From Paracoccaceae bacterium (GTDB lineage: Bacteria; Pseudomonadota; Alphaproteobacteria; Rhodobacterales; Rhodobacteraceae), in NCBI GenBank assembly GCA_023260935.1, contig JALQTL010000149.1, positions 1 to 12,250 of the forward strand: a DNA stretch of 12,250 nucleotides. The letters are read 5' to 3'. Shown here one piece after another: positions 6,673 through 12,250 of the stretch (position 1 is the stretch's first letter; the number at the start of each line of letters is the position of its first letter). The notes beneath the pieces were generated by a model, which saw only the letters and a list, made by a program, of their open reading frames with translations, made no database searches and was not told the DNA's origin. A program made the translations under genes and the position numbers.

Positions 6673-7230
6673 ATGATCCGTGAAGGTGCCCGCCAAACCC
6701 TTTGGCAATGGCGCGAGGTGCTGACCGGGGCAGGGGTGCTGGCAGCCGGCCTGTGGTTGGCTGCGCAGGGCGGCTATCTTCTGTTGCCCCTTGGCGCGGT
6801 TCTGGGCCTTGGGGGGGTGTCCTTCGGGCTGCTTGGCCTGCGCCGGATGCGCTTTGCCGCACTGGGCGACGTGCCGGGAATCGTGCGGGTGGACGAGGCG
6901 CAGATCTCCTACATGGGCCCACAGGCGGGCGGCTTCATCAGCCTTGCCGACCTGATCGAGATCCGCATCGTCACCTTTCGCGGGCGGCGGGTCTGGCGGC
7001 TGAAGCAATCCGACGGTCAGGCGCTTCTGGTGCCGCTGGATGCCCGCGGGGCGGAAGGTCTGTTCGATGCCTTTGCCAGCCTGCCAGGCCTTTCAAGTGC
7101 CGATCTGGTGGCGGCCATCGACACGCCCTTGCAGGGCGAAATCGGGGCAGGGCGGGCGCTGGTGACGAATGATGTGGCCGAGAACCGGGTGGTCTGGCAG
7201 CGCCGCGGGCGTGGCATCGTGCGGCACTAG
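6673..7230 (+). CDS. Two-helix membrane protein with PH-like soluble part, unknown
   Basis: A 185-aa protein I do not recognise as a named family. Two hydrophobic helices form a hairpin at about 16-32 and 34-56. A soluble region follows (about 65-185) with short beta-like stretches: IVRVDEAQISYMGP, FISLADLIEIRIV, VWRLKQSDGQ and ALLVPLD. This order recalls small bacterial PH-like domains carried behind a membrane hairpin, but that is inference from pattern. The C-terminus is Arg-rich. The ATG at 6673 is chosen. A GTG at 6661, with GGGG just upstream, would add four residues and give a 7-base gap after rsmE instead of 19. It is most likely co-transcribed with rsmE. The next gene, gshA, lies 159 bases on and may have its own promoter. 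Confidence 0.75.
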   Translation: MIREGARQTLWQWREVLTGAGVLAAGLWLAAQGGYLLLPLGAVLGLGGVSFGLLGLRRMRFAALGDVPGIVRVDEAQISYMGPQAGGFISLADLIEIRIVTFRGRRVWRLKQSDGQALLVPLDARGAEGLFDAFASLPGLSSADLVAAIDTPLQGEIGAGRALVTNDVAENRVVWQRRGRGIVRH

Positions 7231-7389
7231 CGGCCTTTATCACCTTTTGCGATGAAAGCGGGCTTTGGCATTTCCGTATCTTGACTTGGCCCCGGCATCG
7301 CGACACCTGTTGGCGGCTGCGGATCAGTCCTTGGTTCGCGGCCAGAAGAACCGACCCCTTTCACGACGTCAGACCGGAGCCTGCCAAAG
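7231..7389 (+). promoter_or_regulatory. gshA leader region (159 bases, no gene)
   Basis: This is the longest gene-free stretch of the window and the only sizeable gap on the rsmE-gshA strand. It has a TTGACT hexamer (7281-7286) that could be a -35 box. The sequence 16-18 bases downstream (around 7303-7309, ACACCTG) is a poor -10, so the promoter is only a candidate. A small AAAGC-GG-GCTTT repeat lies at 7255-7266, too tight to be a convincing hairpin. GGAG at 7376-7379, 10 bases before the gshA ATG, serves as the ribosome site. No riboswitch or small ORF is recognised. Confidence 0.3.
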
Positions 7390-8736
7390 ATGTCCATCCC
7401 TCAATCCGGCGGCGGCCCGATCGAAGACTTTGCGCAGCTTGCAGGGCTGATGGAAGCAGGCTGCAAGCCCAAGGATCGGTGGCGCATCGGCACCGAGCAT
7501 GAAAAGTTCGGCTGGCTGACCGACAGCCGGATGCCGCTGCCCTATGCTGGCGAGCGGTCTATCTCGGCCATCTTTCAAGGGCTTCAGGACAGGTTCGGTT
7601 GGCAGCCGGTGACCGAGGCGGGCAATGTCATCGGGGTTCAGCGCAACGGCGCCAATGTCAGCCTTGAACCGGGCGGACAGTTTGAACTGTCGGGCGCGCC
7701 TTTGGAAAACATTGTCCAGGGCGCCGCCGAACTGCGCAACCATCTGGACGAGGTGGAACAGATCGCCGGGCCGATGGGGGTGCGGTTCATGGGAATCGGG
7801 GCGGCCCCGGAATGGCGGCATGAAGACATGCCCCGCATGCCAAAGGGCCGTTACCGGCTGATGACCGATTACATGGGCCGCGTCGGCACGCATGGCACGC
7901 AGATGATGTATCGCACCTGCACGGTGCAGGTGAACCTCGATTTCGCCTCCGAGGCGGACATGGTAAAAAAGCTGCGGGTGGCGCTTGCGCTGCAACCGGT
8001 GGCGACCGCGCTTTTCGCGTCATCGCCGTTCTTTGATGGCAAGCCGAACGGTCATCGTAGCTGGCGGTCGCGCATCTGGCGGAGTCTGGATGACAGCCGC
8101 ACCGGCATGCTGCCCTTTGCCTTTGAAGATGGCTTTGGTTTTCAGGCCTATGTCGACTGGGTGCTGGATGTGCCGATGTATTTCGTCTATCGCGACGGGG
8201 TCTATCACAACGCGCTTGGGCAAAGTTTCCGCGATTTCCTGAAGGGCGAATTGCCGGCGCTGCCGGGGGAAAAGCCCACGCTCAGCGATTGGGCTGACCA
8301 TCTGACGACCGTTTTCCCCGAGGCGCGGGTCAAGAAATACATCGAGATGCGCGGTGCCGATGCCGGGGATGAGGCGCATCTGAACGCACTGCCGGCCTTC
8401 TGGGTGGGGTTGATGTATGACCAGACGGCGCTGGATGCGGCTTGGGATCTGGTCAAGGGCCTGACGGCCGAAACGCGTGAAGCTCTGCGGGTTGCGGCCT
8501 CTGTCTCGGCGCTGCAGGGCGAAGCGGATGGCGTGAAGCTGTGGGATCTGGCGCGCGCCGCGGTCGGGCTAAGCCATGCTGGGCTGGCGGCGCGGGGACT
8601 GGGCGAGGAAAATTTCCTTGCACCCTTGATGCAAAGCCTTGCCACGGGCGAGGTGCAGGCGGACCGCTGGCTGAAGCTTTACGACGGCGCATGGAACGGG
8701 TCGCTGGCGCCGATCTACGAAGCCGCCAGCCTGTAG
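7390..8736 (+). CDS. gshA: Glutamate-cysteine ligase GshA (alphaproteobacterial/plant type)
   Basis: A 448-aa cytosolic enzyme that joins L-glutamate to L-cysteine with ATP to give gamma-glutamylcysteine, the first and usually rate-limiting step of glutathione synthesis. The sequence is that of the GCS2-type ligase shared by alphaproteobacteria and plants, not the E. coli type. Landmarks are GTEHEKFG (34-41, with the catalytic/metal-binding acidic residues), SLEPGGQFELSG (91-102), TCTVQVNLDF (176-185), SRIWRSLDDSRTG (227-239) and KKYIEMRGADAG (315-326). Length matches the usual 450-460 aa. The two substrate-side cysteines of the redox switch in plant enzymes cannot be judged from sequence alone. 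Its stop is 17 bases from that of the converging plsY, with no strong terminator between them. Confidence 0.95.
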   Translation: MSIPQSGGGPIEDFAQLAGLMEAGCKPKDRWRIGTEHEKFGWLTDSRMPLPYAGERSISAIFQGLQDRFGWQPVTEAGNVIGVQRNGANVSLEPGGQFELSGAPLENIVQGAAELRNHLDEVEQIAGPMGVRFMGIGAAPEWRHEDMPRMPKGRYRLMTDYMGRVGTHGTQMMYRTCTVQVNLDFASEADMVKKLRVALALQPVATALFASSPFFDGKPNGHRSWRSRIWRSLDDSRTGMLPFAFEDGFGFQAYVDWVLDVPMYFVYRDGVYHNALGQSFRDFLKGELPALPGEKPTLSDWADHLTTVFPEARVKKYIEMRGADAGDEAHLNALPAFWVGLMYDQTALDAAWDLVKGLTAETREALRVAASVSALQGEADGVKLWDLARAAVGLSHAGLAARGLGEENFLAPLMQSLATGEVQADRWLKLYDGAWNGSLAPIYEAASL

Positions 8737-8753
8737 GGCCGCCGGGCGGTGAT

Positions 8754-9359
8754 CTATTTCTTGCCGATCCGGGGTTCCGTACCGGCGCGCAGACGGGCGA
8801 TATTCGGCTGATGGCGCACGAAGATCAGCGCGGCCAGCACGATGGCCAGAATGCTTGTCTGCGGGTATCCAAGAACCACCAGCCAGACCGGGGAAAGTGC
8901 TGCCGCCACAAGCGCGGAAAGTGATGAGATGCGGCTGATCGCGGCTGTAACCGCCCATGTGGCGCAGGCAGCAAGGCCCGCGGGCCAGGCAAGGGCGATC
9001 AGGGTGCCAAGGAATGTGGCCACCCCCTTGCCCCCCCGGAATCCCAGCCAGACCGGGAACAGATGCCCCAGAAAGGACGCAAGCGCCGCCACCTGTGCGG
9101 CATCTGCCCCCACCAGCACACGCGCGATCAGCACGGCAATCCCGCCCTTGCCGGCATCAAGCAGCAAAGTGGCAAGAGCTGCGGGTTTGTTGCCGGTGCG
9201 AAGCACATTCGTGGCCCCGATATTGCCCGATCCGATCTGGCGCAGATCGCCCAGACCCATGGCCCGGGTGATCACGATGCCAAAGGGAATGGACCCCAGC
9301 AGATAGGAAAGTGCCGCCGTCAACAGCAGGAGCAGAGGGTCAGAAGTCAGTTCGGGCAT
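8754..9359 (-). CDS. plsY: Glycerol-3-phosphate acyltransferase PlsY
   Basis: A 201-aa integral membrane enzyme that moves an acyl group from acyl-phosphate to glycerol-3-phosphate to make lysophosphatidic acid, the first committed step of phospholipid synthesis. The three PlsY motifs are visible: GSIPFG with SGNIGATNV (22-52), GHLFPVWLGFRGGKGVAT (98-115, the phosphate-binding loop), and HQPNIARLRAGTEPRI (183-198). About five transmembrane segments fit the known fold. GGAG lies 6 bases before the ATG and overlaps the end of the dihydroorotase-like gene, whose TAA stop is 2 bases away, so translation is probably coupled. It is the last gene of the minus-strand pyrB cluster. Its partner plsX is not in this window. 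Confidence 0.95.
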   Translation of the reverse strand: MPELTSDPLLLLLTAALSYLLGSIPFGIVITRAMGLGDLRQIGSGNIGATNVLRTGNKPAALATLLLDAGKGGIAVLIARVLVGADAAQVAALASFLGHLFPVWLGFRGGKGVATFLGTLIALAWPAGLAACATWAVTAAISRISSLSALVAAALSPVWLVVLGYPQTSILAIVLAALIFVRHQPNIARLRAGTEPRIGKK

Positions 9360-9361
9360 GC

Positions 9362-10639
9362 TTACTCCGCGGCAAAGACCTGCCGGCCACCAACAAAGGT
9401 CGCCAGAACCTTACCCTCCATCCGCGCGCCGTCAAAGGGCGTGTTCTTCGATTTGGACCGCAGGGTGAAGCGGTCCATGACAAAGGGCGTGTCGGGGGTG
9501 AACAGCACCAGATCGGCCGGCGCCCCTTCGGCCACGCGGCCCTGCGCCAGCCCCAGCCGCCGTGCGGGGTTCAGCGACAGCGCGCGGAAAAGCTGTGGCA
9601 GGGTCATCTGGTCGGCATGGAACAGCCGCAGCGCCGCCGGCAGGATGGTTTCCAGCCCGACCGCGCCAGATGCGGCATCCTCGAACGGCAGGCGCTTTGA
9701 TTCCTCATCCGCCGGGGTATGGAAACTGCCGATCACATCAATCACCCCCGCAGCCACCGCGGCGATCATCGCCAGACGGTCTTCTTCCGACCGCAGTGGC
9801 GGCGTCAGCTTGAAGAATGTGCGGTAATCGCCCACGTCCAGTTCGTTCAGCGTCAGATGGTGGATGGAAACGCCGGCCGTCACATCCAGCCCGTTGGCCT
9901 TAGCCCGTTCCAGCGCGGGCAGGCTGCGGGCGGTGGTGATCTGATCGGCGTGATAGCGCGCGCCCGTCATCTCGATCAGGCCAAGGTCGCGGTCCAGCCC
10001 GATCCGTTCGGCCATCGGATGCACGGCCGGAATGCCACGCAGGCTGGCGAACTTGCCCGATGTGGCCGATGCCCCGGCCGAAAGCCCCGGTTCCTGCGGG
10101 TGGCCGATGACCAGCGCCCCCAGCGACCGGGCATAGGACAGTGCGCGCGACAGCACCTTGGCATCTGTCACCACACGGGGCGCATCGGTAAAGGCAATGG
10201 CGCCGGCATCCAGCAGAAAGCCGATTTCCGTCATCTCGCGCCCTTCGCGGCCCTTGGTCAGCGCGGCCATGTGGCGGATGCGGACGGGGCTTGCCTCGGC
10301 CGCACGGCGGGTGACGAATTCCAGCGTTTCGGGCGTGTCGATGGCGGGGTGGGTATCGGGGCGGGCGATGATGGTGGTAACGCCCCCCGCCGCCGCCGCC
10401 AGCCCGGCCGAGCGGAAGCTTTCGCGGTGCCGTTCCCCGGGTTCCCCGATCTTGACGCCCAGATCGACGATCCCGGGCGCAAGGCAGGCCCCGCGCCCGT
10501 CCACCACTGCCGCACCCCGCGGGGGCGAGGCTGCGCCGACGGCCGCGATCAGCCCGCCGTCAAGGATCAGCGTCGTTTCGGTGACGCTATCGCCTTCGGG
10601 ATCGATCAGGCGGATGTTGTCAAGAAAGGTCGTGGTCAT
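9362..10639 (-). CDS. pyrC: Dihydroorotase homologue, probably inactive (PyrC'/PyrX type)
   Basis: A 425-aa amidohydrolase-fold protein that would normally be annotated as dihydroorotase, which makes dihydroorotate from carbamoyl aspartate. The fold is clear from APGIVDLG (54-61), AALTKG (125-130), GVSIHHLTLNE (256-266) and RSKSKNTPFDG (394-404). However, the residues of the active enzyme are missing. In DxHxHxREPG both metal-binding His are replaced (Gly61 and Lys63) and the substrate Arg is Gly65. The second His of the HxxHxST motif is Gln233. The catalytic Asp of SDHAPH is Phe306, and the last His is Ala310. This fits the inactive PyrC' proteins that assemble with aspartate carbamoyltransferase; pyrB lies upstream in the same cluster. 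The ATG at 10639 (AAGG upstream) is preferred over one at 10696, which would overlap the previous gene. A second, active dihydroorotase is expected elsewhere in the genome. Confidence 0.9.
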   Translation of the reverse strand: MTTTFLDNIRLIDPEGDSVTETTLILDGGLIAAVGAASPPRGAAVVDGRGACLAPGIVDLGVKIGEPGERHRESFRSAGLAAAAGGVTTIIARPDTHPAIDTPETLEFVTRRAAEASPVRIRHMAALTKGREGREMTEIGFLLDAGAIAFTDAPRVVTDAKVLSRALSYARSLGALVIGHPQEPGLSAGASATSGKFASLRGIPAVHPMAERIGLDRDLGLIEMTGARYHADQITTARSLPALERAKANGLDVTAGVSIHHLTLNELDVGDYRTFFKLTPPLRSEEDRLAMIAAVAAGVIDVIGSFHTPADEESKRLPFEDAASGAVGLETILPAALRLFHADQMTLPQLFRALSLNPARRLGLAQGRVAEGAPADLVLFTPDTPFVMDRFTLRSKSKNTPFDGARMEGKVLATFVGGRQVFAAE

Positions 10640-10661
10640 GGGCGGTGCCTTTCCGGGCGGG

Positions 10662-11216
10662 TCAGCTAAGGGCAAAGAGAACGGCCACGAGGCCAAGGAT
10701 CAAAAGCACAAGCGGCAGAAGCCCTCCGATCCGCAGCCCCGGCGCTTGCGGGGCCGGGCGCTCCAGCACCTCGGGGCGTTCCTTTTCGGGCAGCGACAGC
10801 GGGGCAGGGGGGGCGTCATTGCGCCGGAAGCCCCCCATGAAGGTCAGCCCGGGCACGGGGGCAAGCGTCACGGCCTGCCCGTCAAAGGCACTGGAATGCA
10901 CCAGCAGTACCTGACCGCGCAGGCCATCCAGCGCGGCGGCATTTGCGGCCAGATCATCGCTGCGCGCATCATGGCCGATCCGCAGGAATTCCGACAGCGT
11001 CAGATCCCCCAGATCCTTGATCGCCACCCTGTCGGCGTGGCCTTCGCGCAAGGTCGCCGCACCCAGAAGCGGGGCCAGATGCCCGGCGTCAAGCGGTTGG
11101 GGCGGCAGAATGGCCGCAAGCGTTGGGTCGGCGGGATCAAGGGCGAAGATGCGGGTGACGCCCGCCTCGAAAGCGGGAACGGTCAGGCTGGGAACGGTCC
11201 TGCTGTGTGCGGTCAT
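10662..11216 (-). CDS. Tail-anchored protein of unknown function in the pyr cluster
   Basis: A 184-aa protein with no family I recognise. Residues 1-125 look soluble and mixed alpha/beta, with an Asp/Ala-rich part. A Pro/Glu/Arg-rich linker follows (about 131-160), then one hydrophobic helix at about 162-183 ending the protein. This is the layout of a tail-anchored inner-membrane protein with a cytoplasmic domain. Its ATG overlaps the TGA of the preceding PH-domain gene as ATGA, so the two are almost certainly translated together and may act together. It ends 22 bases before the dihydroorotase-like gene. Longer frames upstream of the ATG run antisense-free but inside the previous gene in another frame, so they are not used. 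Confidence 0.8.
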   Translation of the reverse strand: MTAHSRTVPSLTVPAFEAGVTRIFALDPADPTLAAILPPQPLDAGHLAPLLGAATLREGHADRVAIKDLGDLTLSEFLRIGHDARSDDLAANAAALDGLRGQVLLVHSSAFDGQAVTLAPVPGLTFMGGFRRNDAPPAPLSLPEKERPEVLERPAPQAPGLRIGGLLPLVLLILGLVAVLFALS

Positions 11217-11665
11217 AACGGCAGGCCCGCTCCGGCCCGGATGCGGGCCGCCACGGCCTCGGCATCGGACAGGTATTTGATCAGGTGCTTGTCGCCTTCG
11301 CGGGTGACGATTTGCACCGCGCCGAAAAAGGGCCGTGCCTGCGCGATGCGGGCCAAAGGGATGGACCGGGCCGAGGGGCCCAGAAGGCGGCGGTCGGTCA
11401 GGGTCCAAACATCGGTCAGGGCCTCGGATGCCAGAAAGGCCGCCCGCCCTGCGATTGCCAGACCCGCCCCGACCGGCCCCATCACCGGATAGGGGTTGCC
11501 CATCACCATCAGGGCGATCCCGGCGACTGCGCCCAGAACAACGGCCATGATCACATGGCCTTTCCAATAGGCCCCGCGGTCGGCGCGGAATTCGGCCAGC
11601 ACCGTCTCGCCCTCATCCGGGGGCAGATGGCGTTGCAGCAGGCTGTCGGGTTCGATCCGGCTCAT
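11213..11665 (-). CDS. PH-domain membrane protein (bPH2-like), unknown role
   Basis: A 150-aa protein with two transmembrane helices (about 37-56 and 60-80) and a short C-terminal domain resembling the bacterial PH domain bPH2. VWTLTDRRLLG (86-96) matches the usual first strand pair with its TDRR turn. It is followed by SIPLARIAQARPFFGAVQIVT in segments (101-121), and a final helix DAEAVAARI (134-142). Such proteins are membrane-associated and mostly uncharacterised. A GGGA about 9 bases before the ATG acts as the ribosome site and lies in the end of the microprotein gene upstream, 4 bases away. The stop overlaps the start of the 184-aa gene by 4 bases. Context suggests a role at the membrane tied to the pyr/plsY cluster, but the sequence does not say which. 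Confidence 0.8.
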   Translation of the reverse strand: MSRIEPDSLLQRHLPPDEGETVLAEFRADRGAYWKGHVIMAVVLGAVAGIALMVMGNPYPVMGPVGAGLAIAGRAAFLASEALTDVWTLTDRRLLGPSARSIPLARIAQARPFFGAVQIVTREGDKHLIKYLSDAEAVAARIRAGAGLPL

Positions 11666-11669
11666 GGCG

Positions 11670-11789
11670 CTATCCCATCATCACGAAGGCCACGGTCAGC
11701 ACCGCGATGAAGACCAGCACCAGAAGCGCCACCATTCCGCCCATCCGCGCCTCGGCCTTGGTGGGTTTGCGGTTCGGGTCCGGGGTCAT
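11670..11789 (-). CDS. 39-aa single-helix membrane microprotein
   Basis: A short frame of 40 codons between pyrB and the PH-domain gene. It starts MTPDPNRKPTKAEARM, a charged, Pro-rich N-terminus, and continues with a hydrophobic helix (about 17-39) ending at MMG. It should be a small inner-membrane protein with a short cytoplasmic head (positive-inside rule). GAGGA lies 10 bases before the ATG, and the stop is 4 bases before the next ATG. It lies 33 bases after pyrB. The good ribosome site, the tight packing and the sensible membrane topology support a real gene, although it is below the size many gene callers accept. No homologue is known to me. Confidence 0.7.
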   Translation of the reverse strand: MTPDPNRKPTKAEARMGGMVALLVLVFIAVLTVAFVMMG

Positions 11790-11822
11790 CGGGCGGCGTC
11801 CTCGGCCGCAAAGGGGCAAGCG

Positions 11823-12250
11823 TCAGACATAGCTTTCCGCCGCCTTCATGCCCCGGTCCGCCCGCAGGTTGCGCGCCAGCAGGTCCATGCAGGCCATGCG
11901 CACCGCCACGCCCATTTCGACCTGATCCTGAATGACGGATCGGTTGATGTCATCGGCCAGTTCGCCATCGATCTCGACCCCGCGGTTCATCGGGCCGGGG
12001 TGCATGACAATCGCATCGTCCTTGGCGAAGGCCAGCTTTTCGGCATCCAGCCCGTAGCGATGGAAGTATTCGCGCTCCGAGGGGATAAAGCCACCATCCA
12101 TCCGCTCGCGCTGAAGGCGCAGCATCATCACGACCTCGGCGTCTTTCAGGCCTTCGCGCATGTCTTCATAGACCTCGCAGCCGAATTCACCGATCCCCGA
12201 GGGCATCAGGGTGGGCGGGCCGATCAGGCGGATGCGGTTTTCCATTTTAT
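11823..12250 (-). CDS. pyrB: Aspartate carbamoyltransferase PyrB, C-terminal part (5' end beyond window)
   Basis: The visible part is about 142 residues of the catalytic chain of aspartate carbamoyltransferase, which makes carbamoyl aspartate, the first committed step of pyrimidine synthesis. It covers the aspartate-binding domain: GPPTLMPSGI, VVMMLRLQRERM (carrying the Arg/Gln that bind aspartate) and MHPGPMNRGVEID (the carbamoyl-phosphate/aspartate loop). The C-terminus is normal, ending ESYV. The first Met seen at 12245 is internal; in-frame coding continues to the window edge. No regulatory chain (pyrI) is visible. The dihydroorotase-like gene four genes downstream is the usual partner of this class of enzyme. 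It is the most upstream gene of the minus-strand cluster in the window; the promoter is outside. Confidence 0.95.
   Translation of the reverse strand, partial: KMENRIRLIGPPTLMPSGIGEFGCEVYEDMREGLKDAEVVMMLRLQRERMDGGFIPSEREYFHRYGLDAEKLAFAKDDAIVMHPGPMNRGVEIDGELADDINRSVIQDQVEMGVAVRMACMDLLARNLRADRGMKAAESYV

Noticed and set aside
5913..6674. A 254-codon upstream extension of the ubiA frame on the minus strand
   Set aside because: It lies entirely antisense to rsmE, which has unmistakable RsmE motifs. The extension is Pro/Arg/His-rich, has no family features, and UbiA has its normal length from the ATG at 5912.
8737..8753. Possible bidirectional terminator between gshA and plsY
   Set aside because: CCGC-CGG-GCGG forms only a 4-bp stem with a 3-base loop and has no T-run on either side.
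10640..10696. A 19-residue N-terminal extension of the dihydroorotase-like protein
   Set aside because: It would overlap the end of the 184-aa gene and has no ribosome site. The ATG at 10639 has AAGG in place and starts the conserved sequence.
10158..11492. A 444-codon open frame on the plus strand
   Set aside because: It is the mirror of the minus-strand pyr cluster. The product is Arg/Ala/Pro-rich low-complexity sequence, as expected when G/C-rich third positions remove stops. The minus strand has real protein families, close packing and ribosome sites.
1..12250. Mobile elements, CRISPR arrays, tRNA/rRNA genes, toxin-antitoxin or defence modules
   Set aside because: I looked on both strands for long terminal repeats, regularly spaced repeats, transposase or nuclease motifs and cloverleaf patterns and saw none; the genes are packed housekeeping genes of uniform composition.

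Overview
The window looks like a piece of an alphaproteobacterial chromosome, most likely order Rhodobacterales (the Rhodobacter/Paracoccus/Roseobacter group). The grounds are high G+C, G/C-rich third codon positions, and the protein types: an alphaproteobacterial/plant-type glutamate-cysteine ligase, UbiA and RsmE in head-to-head order, and a pyrB-linked dihydroorotase-like protein of the alphaproteobacterial kind. All intact genes have full-length frames. There is no phage, IS, CRISPR, tRNA or rRNA signal, so this is core, vertically inherited sequence rather than an accessory island. No stretch over 300 bases lacks a gene; the longest gap is 159 bases (7231-7389).

Layout, left to right. 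(1) 29-50 is a hairpin that probably terminates gabD (78-1556, minus), a succinate-semialdehyde dehydrogenase. (2) A divergent gap with two small palindromes leads into an alpha/beta hydrolase (1663-2454, plus). (3) Converging on it is a minus-strand pair: a large repeat-containing OmpA-family envelope protein (2817-4853) and a 109-aa membrane-anchored coiled-coil protein (2458-2787). (4) ubiA (4944-5912, minus) and rsmE (5925-6653, plus) start head to head only 12 bases apart. rsmE is followed by an uncharacterised two-helix membrane protein (6673-7230) and, after a 159-base gap, gshA (7390-8736). (5) From 12250 down to 8754 a compact minus-strand cluster runs pyrB (5' end outside the window), a 39-aa membrane microprotein, a PH-domain membrane protein, a 184-aa tail-anchored unknown, a pyrC-type dihydroorotase homologue, and plsY. 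Gaps are 33 bases or fewer, with one 4-base ATGA overlap.

How they fit together: the last cluster joins pyrimidine synthesis (PyrB and its dihydroorotase-like partner) to the first acyl transfer of phospholipid synthesis (PlsY), with three uncharacterised membrane proteins in between. The dihydroorotase homologue has lost the HxH metal ligands, the catalytic Asp and other active-site residues, so it is very probably a non-catalytic partner of aspartate carbamoyltransferase (PyrC'/PyrX type). The other genes are housekeeping: GABA/succinate semialdehyde use, ubiquinone synthesis, ribosomal RNA methylation, glutathione synthesis and envelope structure.

I did not find a clear new defence or mobile system. 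The points most worth a second look are the pseudo-dihydroorotase and its membrane-protein neighbours, the triple-repeat OmpA protein, and a non-standard Arg at a conserved cofactor-contact position in GabD.
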